Under the pieces are notes generated by a model, which worked only from the letters and a program-made list of their open reading frames with translations, ran no database searches and had not been told where the DNA came from. Source: Knoellia koreensis (GTDB lineage: Bacteria; Actinomycetota; Actinomycetes; Actinomycetales; Dermatophilaceae). From it: DNA of 64,000 bases. Of the stretch, positions 45,825 to 59,197 are shown one piece after another; the first letter of the stretch is position 1, and the number at the start of each line of letters is the position of its first letter. The DNA is taken from NCBI RefSeq assembly GCF_013041615.1, contig NZ_JABEPQ010000003.1, positions 62,001 through 126,000 on the forward strand. Direction: 5' to 3'. Made by a program: the position numbers and the translations under genes.

Positions 45825-47135
45825 TCAGTGGCTGGGCGGCATGCGCCAGCGGCCGGCGGCGATCTGGTCACCGCCGACCCACACGCCACCGATGTCCGAG
45901 CTGGTGCCGAGCGCGAACACCTTCGAAAGCGCATCCTCGGGTGACTTGGCGTTGCCGAGGCCGACAGCCAACGGGTCGCCGGCCTCGGGCAGCAGCCAGA
46001 TCGCGTCGAACGCCTTGCCCACCGACAGGTCACCGACCTCGTCGCCGAGCCCGAGCGCCTGGGCGCCCGCCGACGTGCACAGCCACAGCAGGTGGGTCGA
46101 CGTCAGCGGCAGGCCTTCGTCGCCGAGAAGACGCTGCATGAAGTAGGCCTGCAGCCCCTCCTTGAGCATCGAAAAGCCTGTCCCCGCACCGACATCCGAT
46201 CCCATGGCAACGTGGACGCCCGCCTCGTGGTGCCGGCGCAGGGGGAAGAGTCCGGACCCGAGTGCGGAGTTCGACGTGGGGCAGTGGGCGACCGAGGTAT
46301 GCCGCGTGGCCAGGGTCGCGAGCTCGGCGTCAGTGGGGTGGACGTCATGGGCGAGGACGGACCGCTCGGTCAGCAGGCCGAACTTGTCGTAGGTGTCGAC
46401 ATAGGAGGATCCACCGAAGAGGTCGCGCACCTCCTGCACCTCGCGGAGGTTCTCGTTGACGTGCGAGGTGAAGAACGCCCCGTCGACCTCCGTGAACGTC
46501 TGGCCACAGGACTCGAGGATCGCCTCGCTGGCGGACAACGAGAAGCGCGGCGTCACGGCATACCGAAGGCGGCCCTTGCCGTGCCAGCGGGCGGCGAGCT
46601 CGGCCTGCTCCTTGAGGGCACGCTCGGGCGTGGTGAGCAGCGGCTCGGGCAGGATGCGGTCGGAGGTGACGAGGCCGGTGGTGACGCGCAGGCCCCACCG
46701 GTCGGCGGCCTCGAACATCACGTCGACGGCCGACGCGAAGTGCGAGCCGAAGACGAGTGCGGTGGTGGTGCCAGAGTCGACGAGGCCGGTGACGAAGTCG
46801 CGCGCGACCCCGCGGGCGTAGTCGACCTCGCCCATCCGCACCTCCTCGGGGAGGGCGCACTGGTCGAGCCAGTCGAGCAGCGGCATGCCGAGCCCGCCGA
46901 TGACGCGCACCTGCGGGAAGTGCACGTGGGTGTCGACGAGGCCGGGCAGGACGATGCCGTCACGCAGGTCGAGCACCGGCTCGTCGGGGTTGGCGGCACG
47001 CACCGTCTCGAACGGGCCGCGGGCAGCGATCAGACCGCCCTGGACGAGGATGCCGCAGTCGTCGTCGGACCGGAGCTCACCGCCCGTGAACGGGTCGGCG
47101 GGCGTGTCCATGACCCGCGCGCGAAAGAGCGTCAT
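45825..47135 (-). CDS. guaD: Guanine deaminase
   Basis: A 436-residue amidohydrolase converting guanine to xanthine. Zinc ligands are seen in VDTHVHFPQ, SHVNEN, AHDVHPTD and GSDVGAG; the first motif with FPQ and the following GMPLLDWLDQ are diagnostic of GuaD. The ATG overlaps the xdhC stop (ATGA). It is last in the operon xdhA-xdhB-xdhC-guaD, supplying xanthine to the dehydrogenase encoded upstream. Confidence 0.94.
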   Translation of the reverse strand: MTLFRARVMDTPADPFTGGELRSDDDCGILVQGGLIAARGPFETVRAANPDEPVLDLRDGIVLPGLVDTHVHFPQVRVIGGLGMPLLDWLDQCALPEEVRMGEVDYARGVARDFVTGLVDSGTTTALVFGSHFASAVDVMFEAADRWGLRVTTGLVTSDRILPEPLLTTPERALKEQAELAARWHGKGRLRYAVTPRFSLSASEAILESCGQTFTEVDGAFFTSHVNENLREVQEVRDLFGGSSYVDTYDKFGLLTERSVLAHDVHPTDAELATLATRHTSVAHCPTSNSALGSGLFPLRRHHEAGVHVAMGSDVGAGTGFSMLKEGLQAYFMQRLLGDEGLPLTSTHLLWLCTSAGAQALGLGDEVGDLSVGKAFDAIWLLPEAGDPLAVGLGNAKSPEDALSKVFALGTSSDIGGVWVGGDQIAAGRWRMPPSH

Positions 47136-47950
47136 CGCGAGACCTCGGGTGCGGACTCGGTCTGGAACACGCGCAGCAGGTCGGCGGCGACGGCCACGGC
47201 GATGGTCGCGGGTTTCTTGCCCGCGATGTCGGAGAGGCCGATGGGGGTCTGGATCCGGTTCAACACCTCGGGCGAATGTCCTTCTGCCGCAAGGCGTTTC
47301 TCAAAGCGGCGCCACTTTGCACTCGACCCGATCAGCCCGATCGACCCGAGGTGGCCACACCGGAGTGCGGCGTCGCAGAGCGCTGCGTCCTCCGCGTGGT
47401 CGTGGGTCATGACGAGCACGTGGGTGCCGGCGGGCACCTGGCCGAGGACGAGCTCGGGGACGGGGGCGTGGTGGACGTGGATGCCGGCGACCGCGTCGTC
47501 GAGCACTCCGAGCCGGTCGCGGCCGAGCTGGTCGGCGCGAGAGTCAACGAGGTGGAGCTCGACGTCGTGGCGGGCGAGCACACGGGCGAGCTCGAGGCCG
47601 ACATGACCCATGCCGAAGATGGCGACGGCCGGCACGACGCGCAGGGGCTCGAGAAGCAGCCGCACCTCACCACCGCAGCACTGCTGCCCGTGCTCGGCAG
47701 GCGCCTTGTCGTTGAGCGCGAGCTCGAGGTCGACGGGGTCGGCCGAGCCGCTCTCGAGCAGCCTCCGCGCGCGATCGACCGCGGTCGCCTCGAGGTTGCC
47801 GCCGCCGACGCTGCCCCAGGTCGCGTCGGCCGACACGACCATCTTGGCCCCGGCCTCACGGGGCGAGTGCCCGCGGACGGACACCAGCGTCACGAGGACG
47901 CCCGGCTCACGTCGCTCGCGCAGCCGCTCGACAGCGGTGATCCAGCGCAT
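47132..47950 (-). CDS. xdhC: Xanthine dehydrogenase accessory protein XdhC
   Basis: A 272-residue XdhC: it carries and sulfurates the molybdenum cofactor for insertion into XdhB. Features: RGHSPREAGAKMVVS, GSVGGGNLE, the conserved QQCCGGEV Cys pair, and a Rossmann fold (VAIFGMGHVGLELARVL). ATG at 47950, 2 bp after xdhB; an upstream reading-frame extension is unsupported. Confidence 0.92.
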   Translation of the reverse strand: MRWITAVERLRERREPGVLVTLVSVRGHSPREAGAKMVVSADATWGSVGGGNLEATAVDRARRLLESGSADPVDLELALNDKAPAEHGQQCCGGEVRLLLEPLRVVPAVAIFGMGHVGLELARVLARHDVELHLVDSRADQLGRDRLGVLDDAVAGIHVHHAPVPELVLGQVPAGTHVLVMTHDHAEDAALCDAALRCGHLGSIGLIGSSAKWRRFEKRLAAEGHSPEVLNRIQTPIGLSDIAGKKPATIAVAVAADLLRVFQTESAPEVSR

Positions 47951-47952
47951 CG

Positions 47953-51863
<3,911 letters not shown>

Positions 51864-51987
51864 GGCGACCTCCTCACCCCGACGTTGGGGCTCCCATCAT
51901 CCACCAGCGGCGACCGCAGTGGGCATGGTTCGCGTTGCACGACACCGCCGGTTATCCATGCGAACGACGGGGCGCGAGGTTCGGACC

Positions 51988-52049
51988 ACGGTAGCCCTCA
52001 ACAAACTGTTGAAGCAAGGGTTTCGGATAAGAAGTTTCGCGATGTGGAA
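51988..52049 (-). promoter_or_regulatory. Promoter and operators of xdhA-xdhB-xdhC-guaD
   Basis: On the minus strand TTGCTT (52017-52012), an 18-bp spacer and TACCGT (51993-51988) look like a promoter. The perfect palindrome TCAACA-AAC-TGTTGA (51998-52012) fills most of the spacer. Upstream, TTTCGCGATGTGGAA (52035-52049) shares 10 of 15 positions with the IclR sites, with only one half-site preserved. The leader to the ATG is about 120 nt. Confidence 0.5.
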
Positions 52050-52056
52050 TACAGGG

Positions 52057-52896
52057 TCAGACGAGCTGCCGCGACAGCACGGCGTGCCGGTTGACGTCCT
52101 TGTAGAGCAGGTAGCGGAACCGGCCCGGTCCGCCGGCGTAGCAGGCCTGCGGGCAGAACGCGCGCAGCCACATGAAGTCACCTTCCTGCACCTCGACCCA
52201 GTCGTTGTTGAGCAGGTAGACCGCCTTGCCCTCCAGGACGTAGAGGCCGTGCTCCATCACGTGGGTCTCAGGGAACGGGATCGCCCCGCCGGGCTCAAAG
52301 TTGACGATGTTGACGTGCATGTCGTGCCGCACGTCGGTGGGGTCGACGAACCGCTGCGTCGTCCACGCCCCCTTGGTGCCGGGCATCTCGATCCCGGGGA
52401 CGTCGGACTCGTGGGTGACCAGCGGCTCGGGCAGGTCGATGCCGTCGACCCGTTGGTAGGACTTGCGGATCCAGTGGAACGACGCCGGTTCGCCGCCGCG
52501 GTTGTGCAGTTTCCAGCGCTGCCCGCAGGGCAGGTAGGCGTAGCTGCCGGCGGTCAGCTGGTGCACCTCGCCGTCGAGGTCGAGCTCGAGGCTGCCGCCG
52601 ACGACGAACAGAACGCCCTCGGCCAGCTGGTCGATCTCCGGCTTGTCGGATCCGCCACCCGGTGTCACCTGGACGATGTACTGCGAGAAGGTCTCCGCGA
52701 AGCCCGACAGTGGCCGGGCGATGACCCACATCCGCATGCCCTCCCAGAACGGCAGGGCGCTCGTGACGATGTCGGTCATGGTGCCGCGCGGCAGGACGGC
52801 ATACGCCTCGGTGAAGGTCGCCCGGTCGGTGGTCAGCTGCGTCTGCGGAGGCAGTCCACCCTTGGGGGCGTAGTAGCGGGTCTCGTTGTCGCTCAT
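52057..52896 (-). CDS. allE: (S)-ureidoglycine aminohydrolase
   Basis: A 279-residue bicupin enzyme. Two cupin modules are seen; the second contains the metal-binding ETHVMEHGLYVLEGKAVY, ending with CYAGGPGRFRYLLYKDVNRH, the typical AllE C-terminus. It converts ureidoglycine to ureidoglycolate and ammonia. Its substrate comes from allantoate amidohydrolase, which is not in the window. The ATG overlaps the allB stop (ATGA). Confidence 0.93.
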   Translation of the reverse strand: MSDNETRYYAPKGGLPPQTQLTTDRATFTEAYAVLPRGTMTDIVTSALPFWEGMRMWVIARPLSGFAETFSQYIVQVTPGGGSDKPEIDQLAEGVLFVVGGSLELDLDGEVHQLTAGSYAYLPCGQRWKLHNRGGEPASFHWIRKSYQRVDGIDLPEPLVTHESDVPGIEMPGTKGAWTTQRFVDPTDVRHDMHVNIVNFEPGGAIPFPETHVMEHGLYVLEGKAVYLLNNDWVEVQEGDFMWLRAFCPQACYAGGPGRFRYLLYKDVNRHAVLSRQLV

Positions 52897-54230
52897 GGGT
52901 TTCCTCTCCTGATGAGCTGCCCCCGCGGGGCCGCCTCGAGGTCGACGGGTATGCCGTGGAGCCAGGTCTGGCGGACGACTCCGGTCAGCGTTCGGCCGGC
53001 ATAGGCCGACACGGGGTTCTTGTGGCGCAGGTGGGCGACGTCGACGGTGAACTCCTCGTCCGGAGCCAGCACGGCGAGGTCGGCCTGCGCACCGACCTCG
53101 ATGCGCCCGCGGTCGGAGAGCCCGACCTGGTCGGCGGTGTTGGTCGCCATCCAGCGCACGACGTCGGCGAGCGTCAGCCCGCGTGAACGAGCCTCGGTCC
53201 ACACGGCCGGCAGGCCGAGCTGCACACCTGCGATGCCGCCCCACGCGAGCCCGAACTCGCCCACGTCCAGCCGCTTGAGGTCCTCGGTGCAGGGGCTGTG
53301 GTCGGTGACGATGGTGCCGATCGTCCCGTCCCGCAACGCATCCCAGAGGTGGTCGCGGTTGTCGGCCTCGCGGATCGGCGGGCAGCACTTGAACTGGGTC
53401 GCCCCGTCGGGGATCTCCTCGGCCGTGATCGTGAGGTAGTGCGGGCACGTCTCGGCCGTGACCCGGAGTCCCTCGGCCTGTGCCTTGGCGACCAGCGGCG
53501 CGGCGTCGGCGTCGGACAGGTGCAGGATGTGCGCCCGGCCCCCAGTCTCGCGGACTGCGTCGACGACGGCAGTGATCGCCACCTCCTCGGCCGCGCGCGG
53601 TCGCGAACCCAGGTACGCGGCATACGAACGCCCCTCCGGTTCCGGGGCGGAGTCGATGGCCTCGGCATCCTCGGCGTGGACGATGACCAGGGCGTCGAAC
53701 TTCGTTGTCTCAGTGAGTGCTTCGCGCAGCTCGTCAGCCGTGAGCGGGGGGAACTCGTCGACCCCGGAGTGGATCAGGAAGCACTTGAACCCGAAGACGC
53801 CCGCGTCGTGCAGCGGCTGCAGGTCGAGGACGTTGCCGGGCACCGCGCCACCCCAGAAGCCCACGTCGACGAACGCCTGGTCGCGGGCGATGGCGCGCTT
53901 CTCCTCAAGCGCCGCCACGGAAACCGTGGCAGGGATCGAGTTGAGCGGCATGTCGATGATCGTGGTCACGCCGCCAGCTGCCGCAGCACGGGTCGCGCTG
54001 GCGAAGCCCTCCCACTCGGTGCGACCGGGCTCGTTGACGTGGACGTGCGTGTCGACGAGCCCGGGCAGCAGCACCTCGTCGTCGGCCAGCTCGACCACCC
54101 GGGTGTCACCAGTGGGCGCGTCGTAGGTCTCGATGGCGGCGATGCGACCGTCGGCGACGAAGACCGTCGCCGCGACCTCCTCACCGTCCACGACTGCGCG
54201 CCGCGCGCGCAGCACGACGTCAGCGTCCAC
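52893..54230 (-). CDS. allB: Allantoinase
   Basis: A 445-residue cyclic amidohydrolase opening allantoin to allantoate. Zinc ligands: VDTHVHVNEPGR, the carboxylated Lys in GFKCFLIHSG, HILHLSD and TDHSPCTEDLK. TTIIDMPLNSIPATVS is diagnostic of AllB. The start is the GTG at 54230 with GGAGG upstream; it overlaps the glxK 3' end by 11 nt. The HGIP near the C-terminus uses the rare ATA codon within the repeated word. Confidence 0.95.
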   Translation of the reverse strand: MDADVVLRARRAVVDGEEVAATVFVADGRIAAIETYDAPTGDTRVVELADDEVLLPGLVDTHVHVNEPGRTEWEGFASATRAAAAGGVTTIIDMPLNSIPATVSVAALEEKRAIARDQAFVDVGFWGGAVPGNVLDLQPLHDAGVFGFKCFLIHSGVDEFPPLTADELREALTETTKFDALVIVHAEDAEAIDSAPEPEGRSYAAYLGSRPRAAEEVAITAVVDAVRETGGRAHILHLSDADAAPLVAKAQAEGLRVTAETCPHYLTITAEEIPDGATQFKCCPPIREADNRDHLWDALRDGTIGTIVTDHSPCTEDLKRLDVGEFGLAWGGIAGVQLGLPAVWTEARSRGLTLADVVRWMATNTADQVGLSDRGRIEVGAQADLAVLAPDEEFTVDVAHLRHKNPVSAYAGRTLTGVVRQTWLHGIPVDLEAAPRGQLIRRGNP

Positions 54231-55395
54231 GTGCCACCTCCACTTCGACGCGACCGGTCGCCGGTGCGTCCAGGACCTCACGGTACTCGCGCGCGATGCG
54301 CGCGCCGATGCGTTCGAGGAGAGGCCCCGGGGCGGTGAACGCCTCGTCCCGGCTACCCGCCTCGTCGATGAGTCCGTATGCCGCGTCGAAGCCGGCCTCG
54401 CGCAGCGTCGCCTCGTCGAGGGCGACCCGACCGGCCACGGCCACGACCGGGATGCTGTGTCGGGCAGCCAGGGCAGCCACGGCCGCTGGGGCCTTGCCGT
54501 GCAAGGTCTGCGCGTCGAGCGACCCCTCACCGGTGACCACGAGGTCGGCCGCGGCGACGGCCTCGGGGAGCCCGGACAGCTCGCCGACGAGCTCCGCGCC
54601 CGGGCGCATCGTGGCGCCCAGCACGGCGAGCAGTGCAAAGCCGACACCGCCAGCGGCGCCCGCGCCAGGCGTGTCGCGCAGGTCGCGCCCGGTGGCTTCG
54701 GCCACGACGTCGGCCCAGGCGGAGAGCCCGATGTCGAGCGCCTCCACCTCGTCGGGGCCAGCGCCCTTCTGCGGGCCGTAGACCGCCGCTGCACCAGTCG
54801 GCCCGGTCAGCGGGTTGTCGACGTCGCTGGCCACGACGAGCTCGGCATCGGCCAGGCGGGGGTGGAGCTCGGCGAGGTCGAGCCCGACGATGTCGACGAG
54901 GGAGCCGCCGCCGTCGCGCAGGGCCCTCCCGCGCCGCCCGCTCACGCGGGCCCCCAGTGCCCGCAGCAGTCCGACACCGCCGTCGGTGCTCGCACTGCCG
55001 CCGATTCCCACGACGATGCGCCGGCAGCCCGCGTCGAGAGCCGCCGCAATGAGGTCACCCGTGCCGCGGCTGGTGGCGCCCAACGGATCCGGCCGCCCGT
55101 CGGGCAACCTCGACAGACCGCTCACCTCCGCCAGCTCGACCACCGCCTCGGTGCCACGGCGCGCGAAACTGGCCGTGAGCGGCATACCCGTGGGTCCCGC
55201 CGCACGGACCGCCACCAGGTCGAAGCCGGCGGCCTCGGCCGCCGCCAGCGTGCCGTCGCCGCCATCGGCGACGGGCACGGTGGCGACCTCGACCTTGGTC
55301 AGCACCGACCGCAGCCCGACCTCCAGGTGCGCCGCCACCTCGGCGGCGGTCAGCGTGCCCTTGAACTTGTCGGGGGCGAGCAGCACACGGGGCAT
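54220..55395 (-). CDS. glxK: Glycerate kinase, GlxK family
   Basis: A 391-residue type I glycerate kinase. It begins with the family motif LLAPDKFKGTLTAAEVA; VADGGDGT, GGSASTDGGVGLLRALG and VTGEGSLDAQTLHGK are the binding-loop signatures. It makes phosphoglycerate from the glycerate produced by GlxR. The ATG at 55395 lies 11 bp after gcl. Confidence 0.94.
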   Translation of the reverse strand: MPRVLLAPDKFKGTLTAAEVAAHLEVGLRSVLTKVEVATVPVADGGDGTLAAAEAAGFDLVAVRAAGPTGMPLTASFARRGTEAVVELAEVSGLSRLPDGRPDPLGATSRGTGDLIAAALDAGCRRIVVGIGGSASTDGGVGLLRALGARVSGRRGRALRDGGGSLVDIVGLDLAELHPRLADAELVVASDVDNPLTGPTGAAAVYGPQKGAGPDEVEALDIGLSAWADVVAEATGRDLRDTPGAGAAGGVGFALLAVLGATMRPGAELVGELSGLPEAVAAADLVVTGEGSLDAQTLHGKAPAAVAALAARHSIPVVAVAGRVALDEATLREAGFDAAYGLIDEAGSRDEAFTAPGPLLERIGARIAREYREVLDAPATGRVEVEVARGR

Positions 55396-55406
55396 GGGCG
55401 CAGACC

Positions 55407-57185
<1,779 letters not shown>

Positions 57186-57210
57186 GGTTCCTTCTCCTGA
57201 AACGAATGCA

Positions 57211-57268
57211 GGTCTGCGGGTTGCTTGCGTCTGCGTGAGTGGTGGCTATGGCCACCGCCGGCGCAGAC
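57211..57268 (-). ncRNA. Repeated structured leader before gcl
   Basis: GTCTGCG (57229-57235) pairs with CGCAGAC (57262-57268), enclosing GGTGGC-TATG-GCCACC (57241-57256). Seventeen bases (57222-57238) are identical to the leader before glxR, where different bases still pair. It lies at a nearly constant distance from the start codon. Candidate cis-acting RNA or processing element; the strand is that of the operon. Confidence 0.5.
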
Positions 57269-57289
57269 GTTGTGGGTATGCCGCGTGGC

Positions 57290-58174
57290 TCAGTCGGTCT
57301 TCTGGCCGGACAGGCGCTGGACGCCGCGCAACAGCGCGGAGTGGTCGAGGCTGCCGTCGCCGTTCGCGCGGGCGGAGGCCATGAGCTGGGCGACGAGGCC
57401 GCCCAGCGGGACGACGACGCCGGCCTCGCGCGCGGCGCTGGTGACGATGCCCATGTCCTTGTGGTGCAAGTCGATCCGGAACCCGGGCTGGAACGTCTTG
57501 TTGGCCATGTTGTCGCGCTTCTGGTCGAGCACCTTCGACCCGGCGAGCCCGCCGCCGAGCACGTCGAGAGCAGCGCCGAGGTCGACGCCATAGGCCTCGA
57601 GGAAGACGACTCCCTCGGCCAGCGCCTGGATGTTGGCGGCGACGATGAGCTGGTTGGCGGCCTTGACCGTCTGCCCCGCTCCGCTGCCACCGACGTGGAC
57701 GATGGTCTTGCCGACCGCGTCGAACACAGGCTTGGCGGCCTCGAAGTCAGCCGCGTCGCCGCCGACCATGATCGACAGCGCGGCGTTCTTGGCGCCAGCC
57801 TCGCCGCCGGACACGGGGGCGTCGAGCAGTCGGAATCCCTTGTCCTTGGCCGCCTTCGCGAGCTCGACGGTGACGTCGGGACGAATGCTGGAGAAGTCGA
57901 TGACGAGCGTGCCCTCCTTGGCGGAGGCGAAGACACCCTCCTCGCCGAGCAGCACCTCCTGCACGTCCGGGCTGTCCGGCACCATGACCGCGACGATCTC
58001 CGCGTCACGGACCGCGTCGGCCACCGAGTCGGCCGCGCGCCCGCCCGCGTCCACGAGCGGCTGGGTCTTCTCGGGCGAGAGGTTGTAGCCGACGACGTCA
58101 TGGCCGGCGTTCTGCAGGTGGACGGCCATCGGGCTGCCCATGATGCCGAGGCCGATGAAGGCGATGGTGCTCAT
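57290..58174 (-). CDS. glxR: 2-hydroxy-3-oxopropionate reductase (tartronate semialdehyde reductase)
   Basis: A 294-residue beta-hydroxyacid dehydrogenase. The NAD(P) motif is FIGLGIMGSPMAVHL; substrate motif DAPVSGGEAGAKNAALSIM; catalytic Lys in GGSGAGQTVKAANQ. It reduces tartronate semialdehyde to glycerate. ATG at 58174 with AAGGAG upstream. A copy of the long word follows the stop at 57276. Confidence 0.95.
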   Translation of the reverse strand: MSTIAFIGLGIMGSPMAVHLQNAGHDVVGYNLSPEKTQPLVDAGGRAADSVADAVRDAEIVAVMVPDSPDVQEVLLGEEGVFASAKEGTLVIDFSSIRPDVTVELAKAAKDKGFRLLDAPVSGGEAGAKNAALSIMVGGDAADFEAAKPVFDAVGKTIVHVGGSGAGQTVKAANQLIVAANIQALAEGVVFLEAYGVDLGAALDVLGGGLAGSKVLDQKRDNMANKTFQPGFRIDLHHKDMGIVTSAAREAGVVVPLGGLVAQLMASARANGDGSLDHSALLRGVQRLSGQKTD

Positions 58175-58200
58175 GTCGTTCTCCTTGCTGCGGTACTGCG

Positions 58201-58256
58201 GGTCTGGTGACTGCTTGCGTCTGCGTGAATGGCTGCCATAGCCACCGTTCCCGCAG
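58201..58256 (-). ncRNA. Repeated structured leader before glxR
   Basis: CTGCG (58221-58225) pairs with CGCAG (58252-58256), enclosing TGGCT-GCCAT-AGCCA (58230-58244). It shares 17 identical bases (58212-58228) with the element before gcl and starts 27 nt upstream of the glxR ATG, against 26 for gcl. Confidence 0.5.
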
Positions 58257-58285
58257 CCGCAAACAAGCCGGGGGCTGGGGTGACG

Positions 58286-59095
58286 TCAGGCGTGGAGCCA
58301 GCCGAGGCTCTCGGGGGTGGTCGCGGTGGTGGGCTTGTACTCCAGGCCGACCCACCCGGCATACCCGCGGGCCGCGAGGTCGGCGAGGTGCCGGTCGAGG
58401 TCGAGCGAGCCGCTGCCGGGCTCGCCGCGGCCGGGCGCGTCCGCGATCTGCACGTGCGCCACGCGGTCGACGTATGCCGCGATGGCGGCGTCGATGTCGT
58501 CGCCGTTGTTCGCGAGGTGGAAGAGGTCGAGGAGGAACCCGACATTCGCGTTCCCCGTGGCGCGGACGTCGTCGACCACGGCGACCGAGTCGGCGGCGGT
58601 GCGCAACGGGTAGGGCTTGGGCCCGCTGACCGACTCGACCAGCACCGTGGCACCGATGCGGTCGGCAGCCTTGGCCGCGGCCGCGATCGACTCGCGGCCG
58701 AGCTCGTCCTGTTCCTGCGGGCTGGCGTCGTCGACACGGTTGCCGAACAGGGCGTTGAACCCACTCACGCCGAGCCGCTCGCCGATGCCGACGGTGACGT
58801 CGATGTTGTCGCGGAACTCCTGCACCCGTGCGGGGATCGAGAGGACCCCGCAGTCCGGACCGGCCAGGTCGCCGGCGAAGAAGTTGAGACCGACGAGCTG
58901 CACCCCGGCGTCCTGCACAGCGCCGACGAAGGCGTCGACGTCGCGGTCACCCGGGACCGGCTGGTCCGGCCAGGGCCACCAGAACTCGACGGCATCGAAG
59001 CCGGCCGCCTTCGCGGCGGCGGGGCGCTCGAGCAGGGGCAGCTCGGTGAACAGGATCGAGCAGTTGGCCTCGTACCGCAGTCCGTGGTCGCTCAT
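58286..59095 (-). CDS. hyi: Hydroxypyruvate isomerase
   Basis: A 269-residue TIM-barrel protein of the Hyi family, interconverting hydroxypyruvate and tartronate semialdehyde. YEANCSILFTELPLLERPAAAKAAGFDAVEFWWPWP is spread over the N-terminus (positions about 8-42); Glu and metal ligands lie in VLVESVSG, FLLDLFHLANNG, HVQIADAPGRGEPGSG and GLEYKP. The ATG at 59095 has AAGGAG eight bases upstream; an IclR-type palindrome lies just before. First gene of hyi-glxR-gcl-glxK-allB-allE. Confidence 0.92.
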   Translation of the reverse strand: MSDHGLRYEANCSILFTELPLLERPAAAKAAGFDAVEFWWPWPDQPVPGDRDVDAFVGAVQDAGVQLVGLNFFAGDLAGPDCGVLSIPARVQEFRDNIDVTVGIGERLGVSGFNALFGNRVDDASPQEQDELGRESIAAAAKAADRIGATVLVESVSGPKPYPLRTAADSVAVVDDVRATGNANVGFLLDLFHLANNGDDIDAAIAAYVDRVAHVQIADAPGRGEPGSGSLDLDRHLADLAARGYAGWVGLEYKPTTATTPESLGWLHA

Positions 59096-59112
59096 GGGTA
59101 TCGCTCCTTGAT

Positions 59113-59131
59113 GTTTCCGTATCGTGGAAAC
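59113..59131 (-). promoter_or_regulatory. Putative IclR operator before hyi
   Basis: GTTTCC-GTATCGT-GGAAAC is a perfect inverted repeat of 6-bp arms. Its core TTCCGTATCGTGGAA differs from the iclR/aceB site by a single base. It lies 18-36 bp before the hyi ATG. A further GTTTCC half-site follows at 59134-59139. Confidence 0.7.
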
Positions 59132-59160
59132 TTGTTTCCAATATGAAGAAGAGTAGAGGC

Positions 59161-59177
59161 GACCCCGAGTTGGGGTC
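59161..59177 (-). terminator. Hairpin after the urate-degradation operon
   Basis: GACCCC and GGGGTC pair around GAGTT, 20 bp after the stop of the deaminase gene, separating this operon from the hyi promoter. Confidence 0.5.
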
Positions 59178-59197
59178 AATGCGATCCGCCGTCCGTC

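Noticed and set aside
58171-58239. 22-codon leader peptide (MAAIHADASS...) overlapping the glxR start
   Set aside because: The matching repeat before gcl does not give a comparable closed reading frame, so conservation is better explained at the RNA level.
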